64,000 bases of DNA from Hyphomicrobiales bacterium (GTDB lineage: Bacteria > Pseudomonadota > Alphaproteobacteria > Rhizobiales > Beijerinckiaceae): assembly GCA_900470095.1 (NCBI GenBank), contig UBZM01000005.1:263900-327899 (forward strand), given 5' to 3'. The translations under genes and the position numbers were made by a program. Each line of letters begins with the position of its first letter. Position 1 is the first letter of the stretch. The notes under the pieces are model-generated. The model saw only the letters and a program-made list of their open reading frames with translations. It was not told the origin of the DNA and made no database searches. This document shows positions 41,657-52,094 of this stretch, piece after piece.

Positions 41657-43489
41657 ATGACATTTACGACGCGACCGGAACTCAGGGGCACATTCGGAGC
41701 CGTTTCCTCGACGCATTGGCTGGCCTCGACCGTCGGCATGTCCATCTTGGAAAAGGGCCACACCGCCTTTGATGCCGCGGTCGCCACCGGTTTCGTCCTG
41801 CAGATCGTCGAGCCGCATCTCAACGGCCCGGCCGGCGAAGTGCCGATCATCGTGACCCCGGCCGGCGCCGAGACCCCGATCGTCATCTGCGGGCAGGGGC
41901 CGTCCCCTGCGAAGGCGACCATCAAGCATTTCAAGGATCTCGGCCTCGATATCATTCCAGGCACCGGCCTGCTCGCCGCCTGCATTCCCGGCGCGTTCGG
42001 CGCCTGGCTGACGCTGCTGCGCGATTACGGCACGGCCGAGCTCGAAGATGTTCTGGCGCCCGCGATCTATTACGCCAGGACCGGCCACCCGCTGGTGCCG
42101 CGCATCGCCCGGACGATCGCCTCGATGCGCGAGCTGTTCGAGACCCACTGGCCGAGCTCCGCGGAGATCTACCTGCCGGGCGGCGTGGCGCCTCAGTCCG
42201 GCAAGCTCTTCCGCAATCCGCAGATTGCCGCGCTCTACCAGCAGATCCTCGACCACGCGAAATCGGCCGGGAATCGCGAGGCACGCATCAATGCGGCGCT
42301 CGACTTCTGGTATCGCGGCCCGGTTGCCGAGCGGATCGAGGAATTCTGCGCCACCGAGGAAGTCTGGGACGTCTCGGGCCGCCACCACAAGGGCCTGATC
42401 ACCGCCCAGGACATGGCCGATTATCAGCCGTCGATCGAAAAGCCGGTCTCGGTGACCTATGGCGATTGCGAGGTCTTCAAATGCGGGCCGTGGTCGCAAG
42501 GCCCCGTCCTGCTGCAGATGCTGCAGCTCCTCAAGGGCACGGATATCGCCGATCTCGATCCGACCAGCGCCGATTTCGTCCATCTCGTCGTCGAGACGGC
42601 CAAGCTCGCGATGGCCGACCGTGATTCCTGGTATGGCGACAGCTCCGATGTGCCGATCAAGGCGCTGCTCTCCTCCGGCTATGCCGATATCCGCCGCGCA
42701 CTGATCACGGGCACGGCGTCGATGGAGGTGCTCCCCGGCACTCCGGAAGGCCGCAATCCCAATCTGCCGCCGCTGCGCACGGTCGGCACCATCGCGCAGC
42801 CCGGCCTCGGCGGCGGCGAACCGACGGTCGCCCGCGAAGCCAAATTGCCGAATGACCGGCAGGGCGAACCCGCGCTCACCCGCGAAGGCGCGCAGCGCGG
42901 CGACACCGTGCAGGTCAGCGCGGTCGACCGCTGGGGCAATATGGTGTCGGCGACGCCGTCCGGCGGCTGGTTCCAGTCGAGCCCGGTCATTCCCGGCCTC
43001 GGCTTCAGCCTGACGACCCGCGCCCAGATGTTCTGGCTCGAAGAGGGCCTGAACTCCACGCTGGCGCCATCGAAGCGGCCGCGCACGACGCTGACCCCGT
43101 CCACCGTCTACCGGGACGGCCAGCCCTACATGGCCTTCGGCACGCCGGGCGGCGACCAGCAGGATCAATGGCAGCTGATCATGCTGCTGCGTCATCTCCA
43201 CAAGGGCATGAACCTTCAGGAAGCGATCGACGCCCCGTCCTTCCATACTGACCATCTCGCAAGCTCGTTCTGGCCGCGCGAGATCAGCTTCGGCGCGATC
43301 ACGCTCGAAGACCGCTTCCCGCAGGCGGTTCGCGACGATCTGGCGGCAAGGGGGCACAAGATCACCGTCGGCGACACCTGGTCCGAAGGGCGCCTCTCGG
43401 CGGTTGCCCGCGAGATGGATGGCGACGTGCAGCTGGTGAAGGCCGGCGCCAATCCGCGAGGCGTCCAGGGTTATGCGGTCGCACGCTGA
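41657..43489 (+). CDS. Gamma-glutamyltransferase family protein
   Basis: A 610-residue protein of the gamma-glutamyltransferase family, N-terminal-nucleophile hydrolases that cut themselves into two subunits. Family marks: ILEKGHTAFDAAVATGFVLQIVEPHLNGPAGE, then GAFGAWLTLLRDYGTAELEDVLAPAIYYA, and the processing site QRGDTVQVSAVDRWGNMVSATPSGGWF, where the Thr of GDT should become the nucleophile. The usual HTTHYSV motif is replaced by GDTVQVSAV, typical of the divergent branch acting on other amides or gamma-glutamyl compounds. No signal peptide, so it is cytosolic, unlike classical periplasmic GGT. It opens the importer operon. Confidence 0.85.
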   Translation: MTFTTRPELRGTFGAVSSTHWLASTVGMSILEKGHTAFDAAVATGFVLQIVEPHLNGPAGEVPIIVTPAGAETPIVICGQGPSPAKATIKHFKDLGLDIIPGTGLLAACIPGAFGAWLTLLRDYGTAELEDVLAPAIYYARTGHPLVPRIARTIASMRELFETHWPSSAEIYLPGGVAPQSGKLFRNPQIAALYQQILDHAKSAGNREARINAALDFWYRGPVAERIEEFCATEEVWDVSGRHHKGLITAQDMADYQPSIEKPVSVTYGDCEVFKCGPWSQGPVLLQMLQLLKGTDIADLDPTSADFVHLVVETAKLAMADRDSWYGDSSDVPIKALLSSGYADIRRALITGTASMEVLPGTPEGRNPNLPPLRTVGTIAQPGLGGGEPTVAREAKLPNDRQGEPALTREGAQRGDTVQVSAVDRWGNMVSATPSGGWFQSSPVIPGLGFSLTTRAQMFWLEEGLNSTLAPSKRPRTTLTPSTVYRDGQPYMAFGTPGGDQQDQWQLIMLLRHLHKGMNLQEAIDAPSFHTDHLASSFWPREISFGAITLEDRFPQAVRDDLAARGHKITVGDTWSEGRLSAVAREMDGDVQLVKAGANPRGVQGYAVAR

Positions 43490-43531
43490 TCCAGCAAGAC
43501 AAGCATTCCGGAACAGGAGAGGGGACTATCG

Positions 43532-45052
43532 ATGAAACCGACTTATCTTGCACTCGCCGCCAGCCTGGCGCTCGGCGCCATGGCCGTGACGGTGGCGCCC
43601 GCCGCCGCCCAGACCGTTCTCAAGATCGGCCTGCAGGACGATCCCGATACGCTCGACCCGGTGTCCAACTGGAGCTTCGTCGGCCGCCACGTCCTGCAGT
43701 CGCTCTGCGACAAGATCGTCGACATCGACCAGAACGGCAAGATCATCCCGATGCTGGCGGCCAGCTGGGAATGGAGCGCAGACAGCACCGTGCTGACCCT
43801 GACGCTGCGCGGCGATGCCGTCTTCCATGACGGCACCAAGGTCGACGCCGCGGCGATCAAGTACAATCTGGAGCGCGCTCTCACCTCGGGCATCTCGCGA
43901 CGCAAGGCTGAGATCAGCGCGATCAAGAGCGTCGAAGCCGTCGATCCGACCACCGTCAAGATCAGCCTCAAGGAGCCTTCGGTTCCGCTGCTCGCCGCGC
44001 TCAGCGACCGCGCCGGCATGATCATCAGCCCGGCGGCCGGTGCAAAGCTCGGCGACAAGTTCACCGATGCGCCGGTCTGCTCCGGCCCCTACAAATTCCT
44101 GGAGCGCGTGGTCCAGGACCGCATCGTCCTTGAAAAATTCCCGCAATATTACGATGCGGCGAAGTACAAGTTCGATCGCCTGATCTATCGCGGCATGCCC
44201 GATTCCAACGTCCGCCTGCTGAATCTGCGCTCGGGCCAGCTCGACCTGATCGAGCGCCTGGCTGCGACCGATGTGGACGCCGTCAAGGCCGACAAGGCGC
44301 TCGCCGTCGACCCCGTCGTCGGGCTCGGCTATTACGGCATCACCTTCAGCATCGGTGGCGACGGCGCCAATCTCGATGCCGGCAAGAAGGCCGCGATCCG
44401 CGAAGCCTTCAGCCTCGCGATTGATCGCCAGGCCATCAGCAATGTCGTATTCGACGGGCAGGCGAGCATCGGCAACCAGCCGTTCCCGCCGTCGAGCCCG
44501 TTCTACGACAAGAGCTTCCCGGTTCCGGCCCGTGATCCCGATGCCGCCAAGAAGAAGATGGCCGAGGCCGGCGTGAAGTCGGTCAATCTGGAACTGCTCG
44601 TTCCCACCGATGCCGAACGCCAGCAGGTCGCCCAGCTCATCCAGGCGATGGTCCAGGACATCGGCATCAAGGTTTCGATCAAGCCGACCGAACTGATGAC
44701 GCTGCTCGACGTCGCCCGCCAGGGCAAGTTCCAGTCGCATCTCGTCGGCTGGAGCGGCCGCGTCGATCCCGACCTGAACGTCACGCCGATGCTCTCCTGC
44801 GGCGCGGCGACGAACGACGCCAAGTATTGCAACGAGGCGCTCGACGCGATCCTCGCCAAGGCCCGCTCGCTCGGGGACCCGGCTGCGCGCCAGGCCGAAT
44901 ACGCCAAGGCGGTCGCGATCCTGCTCAAGGACCTGCCGATCGTCTATCTCTACCACTCGCAGTGGATCTTCGCGCACAGCTCCAAGATCACCGGCCTCAA
45001 GCCCGCTCCGGATGGCATCATCCGCCTGGCTGACGTCAGCCGAAAAAGCTGA
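43532..45052 (+). CDS. Peptide/solute-binding protein of an ABC importer (DppA family)
   Basis: A 506-residue family 5 binding protein with a signal peptide (MKPTYLALAASLALGAMAVTVAPAAAQ, cleavage AQ-T or AAA-Q). Landmarks: IGLQDDPDTLDPVSNW at the start, PMLAASWEWSADSTVLTLTLRGDAVFHDGTKVDAAAIKYNLERAL, and REAFSLAIDRQAISNVVF. It captures its ligand in the periplasm and hands it to the permeases encoded downstream. It lies 42 bases after the transferase gene and 18 bases before the first ATPase gene. Confidence 0.92.
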   Translation: MKPTYLALAASLALGAMAVTVAPAAAQTVLKIGLQDDPDTLDPVSNWSFVGRHVLQSLCDKIVDIDQNGKIIPMLAASWEWSADSTVLTLTLRGDAVFHDGTKVDAAAIKYNLERALTSGISRRKAEISAIKSVEAVDPTTVKISLKEPSVPLLAALSDRAGMIISPAAGAKLGDKFTDAPVCSGPYKFLERVVQDRIVLEKFPQYYDAAKYKFDRLIYRGMPDSNVRLLNLRSGQLDLIERLAATDVDAVKADKALAVDPVVGLGYYGITFSIGGDGANLDAGKKAAIREAFSLAIDRQAISNVVFDGQASIGNQPFPPSSPFYDKSFPVPARDPDAAKKKMAEAGVKSVNLELLVPTDAERQQVAQLIQAMVQDIGIKVSIKPTELMTLLDVARQGKFQSHLVGWSGRVDPDLNVTPMLSCGAATNDAKYCNEALDAILAKARSLGDPAARQAEYAKAVAILLKDLPIVYLYHSQWIFAHSSKITGLKPAPDGIIRLADVSRKS

Positions 45053-45070
45053 GCAGGTATCAAGGCTGCG

Positions 45071-46083
<1,013 letters not shown>

Positions 46084-46087
<4 letters not shown>

Positions 46088-47205
46088 TCCAGAGCGCCTC
46101 CAGCGCCCCCGCGGCCAAGCCGATCCTCGAAGCCCGCGGCCTCGGCAAGAGCTTCGTCGTCAAGCGCTCGCTGTTTGGCCGCCCGCTCGCGACCGTCGGC
46201 GCGGTCGATGACGTGAGCCTGTCGCTGATGCCCGGCGAAACGCTCGCCATCGTCGGCGAATCCGGTTGCGGCAAGTCGACGCTCGGCCGCCTGCTGATGC
46301 GCCTGATCGAGCCCAGCTCCGGCGAGGTCTTCATCGACGGGCAGGACGTCACCCATGCCAGCCATACGGCGGTGCGCGCGCAGCGCCGGCATGTGCAGCT
46401 GATCTTCCAGGACCCCTATGCCTCGCTCAACCCGCGCATGACGATCGCCCAGACGATCGCCGAGCCGCTGATGCTGCACGACATCGTGCCGGCCGGGCAG
46501 CGCGCCAGGCGCGTCGCTGAGCTTCTCGACATGGTCGGCCTGCGCCCGGAACAGGCGGACCGCTATCCGCATGAATTCTCCGGCGGCCAGCGCCAACGCG
46601 TCGTCATCGCGCGGGCGCTCGCCTCCGAACCGAAGGCGATCATCTGCGACGAGGCGGTGTCGGCGCTGGACGTCTCGATCCAGGCGCAGGTCCTCAATCT
46701 GTTGAAGAACCTGCAGAAGCGGCTCGGCATTGCCTTCGTCTTCATCTCGCACGATCTCGGCGTCGTGAAGCACATCGCCGATCGCGTCGCCGTGATGTAT
46801 CTCGGCAAGGTCGTCGAGATGGGCACGTCCGACGAGATCTTCGCCGCGCCGCGCCACCCCTATACGCGGGCGTTGCTCTCGGCCATTCCGGTTGCGGCGC
46901 CGCCGAGCCATCAGCGCTCGCGCGCGGCGAGACTCCATGGCGATCTGCCGAGCCCGCTTTCCCCGCCCGAGGGATGCCGGCTGCATACACGCTGCCCGCA
47001 TACGCGGCCGGATTGCAAGAGCGTGAGCATGGTGCTCGAGGTCGAGGCGGGCGGCCATGCCAATGCCTGTGCCTTCTGGCGCGAACTGCCGGCGCAGGAT
47101 GCGGGCGAGATTGCGCGCGAACCGCGCAACCCGAAGCTCGAAAAGCTGTTCGCGGCGTTTGAAGCCATGGCTGCGCGGCCGGCCCAGACCGTGACGGAGG
47201 GCTGA
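46084..47205 (+). CDS. ABC importer ATPase, DppF-like
   Basis: A 373-residue ATPase, partner of the preceding one. Walker [11 protein letters not shown]-loop [22 protein letters not shown], signature [34 protein letters not shown], and the C-terminal cysteine-containing domain ([17 protein letters not shown]). The Walker B region reads CDEAVSALD where most relatives have CDEPVSALD, which keeps the catalytic Glu. Its start overlaps the stop of the DppD-like gene. Confidence 0.92.
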
Positions 47206-47208
47206 CCC

Positions 47209-48150
47209 ATGTCTTCACTTCTCGGCCGCCGCCTTCTGCAACTCGTCCCGACGGTCATCCTTCTGTCGATGATCATCTTCTCGCTGCAGCATCTCCTGCC
47301 GGGCGACCCGGCGCTGGTGCTCGCCGGCGAAAATCCCGATGAGGCGACGCTGGCCGCCATCCGCGCCCAGTATCACCTCGATCAGCCCCTGATCGTGCAG
47401 TATCTCTACTGGCTGAAGGGCGTGGTGACCGGCGATCTCGGCGAATCCATGCGCCATAACCGCCCCGTCCTCGAGCTGATCCTGCTCAAGCTGCCGGTGA
47501 CGCTGCAGCTCGCGGTCATGGGCGTCCTGATCGCGCTCGTGGTCGGCATCACGGCGGGCGTCATCTCGGCTCTGCGCCCGAACAGCGCCATCGACTACAC
47601 CACCAATGTCGCGTCGCTTGCCGGCATCTCGGTGCCGAATTTCTGGCTCGGCATCATGCTGATCATGTTCTTCTCGGTCCATCTCGGCTGGCTGCCGGCA
47701 TCCGGCTTCGTCAGCCCCTGGGAGGACCTCAGGATGAACCTCTCGACGACGATCATGCCCGCTTGCGTGCTCGGCACCGCGATTGCCGGCGTCATCATGC
47801 GCCACACCCGCAGCGCGATGCTGCAGGCGCTCGAAAGCGATTACGTTCGCACCGCGCGCGCCAAGGGCCTCAGCGAATGGGTCGTGGTGTTCAAGCATGC
47901 GATGCGCAATGCGCTGACGCCGATCATCACGCTTGGTGCGCTTGAGTTCGGCGCGCTTTTGTCCGGCGCTGTCCTGACCGAGCAGATCTTCACGATTCCG
48001 GGCTTCGGCAAGCTGATCGTCGACGCCGTCTTCACCCGCGATTATCCCGTGGTGCAGGGCGTCGTGCTCGTGACCTCGCTCTTCTACATCGTCCTCAACC
48101 TGCTGGCCGACATCGGATACATCCTCGTCAACCCAAGACTGAGAAGCTGA
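47209..48150 (+). CDS. ABC importer permease, DppB-like
   Basis: A 313-residue permease with six membrane helices. N-terminus LLGRRLLQLVPTVILLSMIIFSLQHLLPGDPA is that of the DppB group; the ATPase-coupling loop is DYVRTARAKGLSEWVVVFKHAMRNALTPII. It starts three bases after the DppF-like gene and pairs with the DppC-like gene downstream. Confidence 0.93.
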   Translation: MSSLLGRRLLQLVPTVILLSMIIFSLQHLLPGDPALVLAGENPDEATLAAIRAQYHLDQPLIVQYLYWLKGVVTGDLGESMRHNRPVLELILLKLPVTLQLAVMGVLIALVVGITAGVISALRPNSAIDYTTNVASLAGISVPNFWLGIMLIMFFSVHLGWLPASGFVSPWEDLRMNLSTTIMPACVLGTAIAGVIMRHTRSAMLQALESDYVRTARAKGLSEWVVVFKHAMRNALTPIITLGALEFGALLSGAVLTEQIFTIPGFGKLIVDAVFTRDYPVVQGVVLVTSLFYIVLNLLADIGYILVNPRLRS

Positions 48151-48153
48151 GCT

Positions 48154-49035
48154 GTGCTGACGATCTCGGAACCCAAGCCTTCGGCCAATCCCGTCGCGAA
48201 CTTCTTCCGCGGCCGCGTGTGGCGGCGCCTGTCGAAGCGCAAGAGCGCGCTGGTCGGTCTCGCCGTCGTGCTGCTCATGGTGTTCGTCGCCGTCTTCGCG
48301 CCGCTGCTGGCGCCTTATGATCCGGCGGCGCAGAGCTGGACTGCGGTGCGCAAGGCGCCGTCCGCCGCGCATTGGTTTGGGACGGACGAGGCCGGCCGCG
48401 ACATGCTTTCGCGCATCATCTGGGGCGCCAGGGCCTCCCTGCTGGCGGGCCTCACCTCGGTCGGCATCGCCATGGCGATCGGCGTGCCGCTCGGGCTCGC
48501 CGCCGGCTTTCTCGGCGGCCTGGTCGACGGGCTGATCAGCCGCTTCACCGATGCGATGCTGGCCTGTCCGTTCCTGATCCTGGCGATCGCGCTCGCGGCC
48601 TTCCTCGGGCCCAGCCTGACGAACGCGATGCTGGCGATCGGCATCACCGCCATGCCGCTCTTCATCCGCCTGACGCGCGGCCAGGTGCTGTCGATCAAGG
48701 CGGAGGACTATGTCGAGGCGGCCAGCGCGGTCGGCAATCCGCAATGGCGCATCGCGGTGCGCCACATCCTGCCGAACATCCTGCCGCAGCTCATGGTCCA
48801 GGCGACGCTGACGATCGCGGCTGCGATCATCGCGGAAGCGAGCATGTCCTTTCTCGGCCTCGGCCTGCAGCCGCCGGCGCCCTCCTGGGGCTCGATGCTG
48901 AATTCGGCCCAGCGCTTCCTGAGCAATGCGCCCTGGATGGCGCTCTGGCCCGGCATCGCCATCTTCGCAACCGTGCTGTCGTTCAACCTGCTCGGCGACG
49001 GCCTGCGCGACGCCCTCGATCCGCGCGCGCGCTGA
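48154..49035 (+). CDS. ABC importer permease, DppC-like
   Basis: A 293-residue permease with six membrane helices, the N-terminal domain typical of DppC (FFRGRVWRRLSKRKSALVGLAVVLLMVFVAVFAPLLAPYDP) and the coupling loop DYVEAASAVGNPQWRIAVRHILPNILPQ. It starts with GTG three bases after the DppB-like stop. It ends the operon. About 260 bases of its 3' end plus the following hairpin recur in decayed form at 60407-60704. Confidence 0.92.
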   Translation: MLTISEPKPSANPVANFFRGRVWRRLSKRKSALVGLAVVLLMVFVAVFAPLLAPYDPAAQSWTAVRKAPSAAHWFGTDEAGRDMLSRIIWGARASLLAGLTSVGIAMAIGVPLGLAAGFLGGLVDGLISRFTDAMLACPFLILAIALAAFLGPSLTNAMLAIGITAMPLFIRLTRGQVLSIKAEDYVEAASAVGNPQWRIAVRHILPNILPQLMVQATLTIAAAIIAEASMSFLGLGLQPPAPSWGSMLNSAQRFLSNAPWMALWPGIAIFATVLSFNLLGDGLRDALDPRAR

Positions 49036-49384
49036 CCCGACGCGGCGCCCCGCTCGCGCTGCCCGCGGGAGCGGGGCTGTCCCTGTCCCCGGGGCCCCGA
49101 TCTCCGGGCGGCGCCCGTCCTTGCCGGCATCTTTCCGGCGCAAACGAAGCTGTTCCGAGCGACCTGCGCGATCTGCAAACCGGGCACCCGGACGAGAGGC
49201 GCGCCATGATGACCGCCCCGGGGCCTGCACGCGATTCCAGGCTGGAAAAACAGGGCGCACCGGGCCAGAATCAAAATTCGGGGATTCTTGCATTGGCCGG
49301 AGGAACAGGGGCTCGGGTCAGATCCTCTCCACTTTGATCCTGGAGTTCTGGCAATGGCGATGGGACGCGTATCAGCGGCCCTGA
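49036..49384. other. Gap after the importer operon
   Basis: 349 bases. The left end holds the hairpin at 49047-49077. The rest has no convincing frame; its composition becomes less GC-rich near 49260-49340. It marks the left border of the block that ends at the permease-gene fragment at 60407. Confidence 0.4.
49047..49077 (+). terminator. Hairpin after the DppC-like gene
   Basis: GCCCCGCTC pairs perfectly with GAGCGGGGC around a 13-base loop, 11 bases after the stop. No T run. A similar, slightly altered hairpin follows the gene fragment at 60674-60704. Confidence 0.55.
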
Positions 49385-49765
49385 ATGGCGGGCTTGATGA
49401 TTGAACAGAACGACCGACGGGCGCGAAGCGCATCATCTTCATTGCCGGAGCGTGTCTCGGCCGAGGCCGCCTTGGAGCTCATCCGCGAAGGTGGCGAGCT
49501 GATCGACGTCCGCACCGTGCCTTACCGGGACAAGGAAGGCATCATCGAGGGGGCTCGACATATCGAGAAGATCGATATCCTCGACGCGCTTCGACCATTC
49601 CGGAATGGGGAAAAGCTGTTCGTCATCTTCTGTTCGAGGGACGATGCCAGTGCTGCGATCGTCCGGGTGTTGCGGTCCGCCGGAATTGAACGGGTGCTTG
49701 ATGTGGCGGGCGGCTTTCATGCTCTGGCGCAGGCGGGCGCACGCGTCTCACCATTGACCAGGTAA
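49385..49765 (+). CDS. Rhodanese-domain protein
   Basis: A single-domain rhodanese of about 126 residues: VSAEAALELIREGGELIDVRTVPYRDKEGIIEGARHI, then LFVIFCSRDDASAAIVRVLRSAGIERVLDVAGGFHAL. The catalytic cysteine is in FCSRDD and so can carry a persulfide. ATG 49385 is the longest start; ATG 49397 (MIEQND) is an equal candidate, and neither has a clear ribosome-binding site. It points towards the Rrf2 gene (convergent). A sulfur-transfer role would suit the adjoining cluster. Confidence 0.8.
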   Translation: MAGLMIEQNDRRARSASSSLPERVSAEAALELIREGGELIDVRTVPYRDKEGIIEGARHIEKIDILDALRPFRNGEKLFVIFCSRDDASAAIVRVLRSAGIERVLDVAGGFHALAQAGARVSPLTR

Positions 49766-49821
49766 GCGTCGGGCCGCTGCGGGGCCGAACGGCCCCGGGG
49801 GCCAGGCGACCTGCCGATCGT

Positions 49822-50271
49822 TCAGTCCGCGCAGGGAATATCGACCAGGAGCCCCAGTTCCAGCTGCGCGGACAGATCGGCCAGGCTGCGATGATCGAGG
49901 ACATCGCAGATCGCCTGGCGGACCTCGATCATGACACGCCGCACCTCGCATTTGGGCTCGTCGCAGTCCGGGCAGGGCTCATATCTGCTGCGGCTGGCAC
50001 AGGGTATCGGCGCCAATGCTCCATCCAGATGGCGAATGACCGATCCCAGCCTTATCTCTGCGGCAGGCCGCGCCAGCCGGTAGCCACCAGCTCTTCCCTT
50101 ATGGCTGGCCACGAAGCCGGCATTGCGCAGTTCAACGAGGATGCCCTCGAGGAACTTGCGCGGGATATTGCGGGCTGCTGCGATGGTTCCGGGTTGCTGG
50201 AGCACAGCATTGTCCGACAATGCCAAATAGGCCAGCGCCTTCAAGCCGTACTTCGCCTTACGCGACAGCAT
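49822..50271 (-). CDS. Rrf2-family regulator with cysteine cluster
   Basis: A 149-residue Rrf2 regulator. The winged helix spans residues 1-70 (MLSRKAKYGLKALAYLA, then IPRKFLEGILVELRNAGFVASHKGRAGGYRLAR). Cysteines at 91, 100, 103 and 108 (PCASRSRYEPCPDCDEPKC) lie where IscR and RsrR hold an iron-sulfur cluster, so a cluster or thiol switch is likely; two more cysteines are at 122 and 147. ATG 50271 fits the family start. It is the last gene, 113 bases after the ATPase, of the sulfur-type operon, which it probably regulates in response to sulfur supply, like CymR-type Rrf2 proteins. Confidence 0.87.
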   Translation of the reverse strand: MLSRKAKYGLKALAYLALSDNAVLQQPGTIAAARNIPRKFLEGILVELRNAGFVASHKGRAGGYRLARPAAEIRLGSVIRHLDGALAPIPCASRSRYEPCPDCDEPKCEVRRVMIEVRQAICDVLDHRSLADLSAQLELGLLVDIPCAD

Positions 50272-50384
50272 TCCGGCAGACCCTCTCGTTTTCCGATCAA
50301 GGTGATCACTGGGGGCGGGCTGCCGGAGAACTGCTTCCCGATAGCTTGCCGCATTGCCCGGTATCGCCATGCTCGTTGCCCCTG

Positions 50385-52094
50385 TCAGTTCACGGCCGCG
50401 ATCAGCGCCTTGGTGTATGGATGCCGGGGGCTGCGCCAGATGGTGGTGTGATCACCCGTATCGACAATTTTGCCTCTCTGCATGACCATGACCTTGTCGG
50501 ACACGTATTGAACGACTGCAAGATCGTGCGAGATGAAAAGCATGGAAAGACCGAATTCCGCCCTGATATCCGCGAGCAAGTTCAGAATCTGTGCTTGAAT
50601 CGAGACGTCGAGGGCGGAAACCGGTTCATCGCAGATCAGAACGTCCGGTTGCAGGATGAGGGCGCGCGCGATGCCGATGCGCTGGCGCTGGCCGCCTGAG
50701 AACTCGTGCGGATAGCGGTCGACGCTGCTCGCCGGCAACCCGACCCGATCCAGCATCTGCCGCACGCGCTCGCCCCGCTCTGCGATGCCGTGCAGCTTGA
50801 GCGGATTGCCGAGGATATCGCCCACCGTCTGGCGCGGATTGAGCGAAGCATAGGGATCCTGGAACACCATCTGGATATGCCGCCGCGCCTGCCGCAACCC
50901 GGCTCCCTGCGCGCCGGCCAGATCCTTGCCCAGGAGCGAGATCTCTCCCGTCACCCCCGGTATCAATCGCATGATCGCGCGCGAGAGCGAGGATTTCCCA
51001 CTCCCGGACTCGCCCACCAGTCCCAGGGTCTGGTTCCGGGCGAGGGTGAAGCTCACCCCGTCCACCGCCGGCCTGTCCGCACCGGGATAGCGAACGGTCA
51101 GATCCCTGACGTCCAGGGCAGCGCTCGCGTCGGGGCCAGCTGCGTCCGGGCCAGGTAGGTCCGGGGCAGATGCGGTCGCGGCGATCCGGCCCGGCGGAGT
51201 GTGCAGCTCGAAACGAAACTCGTCGTTTGCGGCACGATGGGCGCGGACCTCGGCCAGCCGGCTGGTTGTGTAGTGCCGCTCGTCGCTCAACCGGATCGAA
51301 GCCGAGATCAGGCCGCGCGTATAGGGATGGCGGCCTGCCTCGAAGAGATCACGGGATTTGAGGGTCTCCATCTTCTGCCCGTGATGCATGACCACGACGC
51401 GGTCGCTCCAGGCCCGGACGAGGGGCAGGTCATGTGAGATCAGGAGAACGCTCATGCCCAGCTCACGCCGGAGTCCGTCGATCAGCTCGAGAATCTGCAT
51501 CTGCGTGGTGGAATCGAGCGCCGTGGTCGGCTCGTCGGCGATGAGCAACCGGGGGCGCAGGGCGATCGCCATGGCGATCATGGCACGCTGCCTCTGCCCG
51601 CCGGACAGTTCGTGCGGGTAGGCATCGATGCGGTGCGCCGGGTCTGGAATCCCGACCTGCTCAAGCAATTCGAGCACCCGCCGCCGCGCCGCCGCGGCCG
51701 AGATGTCGGTATGCTCGTGCAGGACCTCGGCGATCTGGCGACCGATCGTATAGACCGGGTTGAGCGAGGTCATCGGCTCCTGGAAGATCATGCCGATCTG
51801 ACGGCCGCGCAGGGCCCGGAGCCGCTCCGGCGCCATGCCGACCAGATCGCCGCCGTCGAACAGGATCTGGCCGCTGATCTCGGTATGGGCGGGCAGCAGG
51901 CCGAGGACCGAAAGCGCCGTCGTCGACTTGCCGCACCCGGATTCGCCGACCAGCGCGAGCGTCTCTCCACGCTCGACTTCGAGATCCAGCCCGCCGACGG
52001 CAACGCCGTTGCGGAGGGGGGCGTCGTAGCTCACCCGCAAATTACGGAGCTGAAGCAGGGGGGAGGTCATGCCGGGGTCCAAGCGATGCATCAT
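50385..52094 (-). CDS. Double-headed ABC importer ATPase (DppD-DppF fusion)
   Basis: A 569-residue protein with two complete ATPase halves. First: Walker [10 protein letters not shown] (50-58), [32 protein letters not shown]. Second, after a linker of Ala/Asp/Pro-rich sequence (about 300-325): Walker [42 protein letters not shown]. The plus-strand operon at 45-47 kb has the same two functions as separate genes. GsiA of the glutathione importer is fused in the same way. The cysteine-containing C-terminal domain found after each separate ATPase is missing or short here. It overlaps the permease gene upstream (ATGA at 52091-52094). Confidence 0.92.
   Translation of the reverse strand: MMHRLDPGMTSPLLQLRNLRVSYDAPLRNGVAVGGLDLEVERGETLALVGESGCGKSTTALSVLGLLPAHTEISGQILFDGGDLVGMAPERLRALRGRQIGMIFQEPMTSLNPVYTIGRQIAEVLHEHTDISAAAARRRVLELLEQVGIPDPAHRIDAYPHELSGGQRQRAMIAMAIALRPRLLIADEPTTALDSTTQMQILELIDGLRRELGMSVLLISHDLPLVRAWSDRVVVMHHGQKMETLKSRDLFEAGRHPYTRGLISASIRLSDERHYTTSRLAEVRAHRAANDEFRFELHTPPGRIAATASAPDLPGPDAAGPDASAALDVRDLTVRYPGADRPAVDGVSFTLARNQTLGLVGESGSGKSSLSRAIMRLIPGVTGEISLLGKDLAGAQGAGLRQARRHIQMVFQDPYASLNPRQTVGDILGNPLKLHGIAERGERVRQMLDRVGLPASSVDRYPHEFSGGQRQRIGIARALILQPDVLICDEPVSALDVSIQAQILNLLADIRAEFGLSMLFISHDLAVVQYVSDKVMVMQRGKIVDTGDHTTIWRSPRHPYTKALIAAVN

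Noticed and set aside
41414..43357. Long open minus-strand frame (647 codons) opposite the gamma-glutamyltransferase gene
   Set aside because: Antisense shadow of a complete enzyme with family motifs along its length.
47215..49293. Long open minus-strand frame (692 codons) across the two permease genes
   Set aside because: Both permeases are unmistakable on the plus strand; the antisense product is charged and repetitive with no family.
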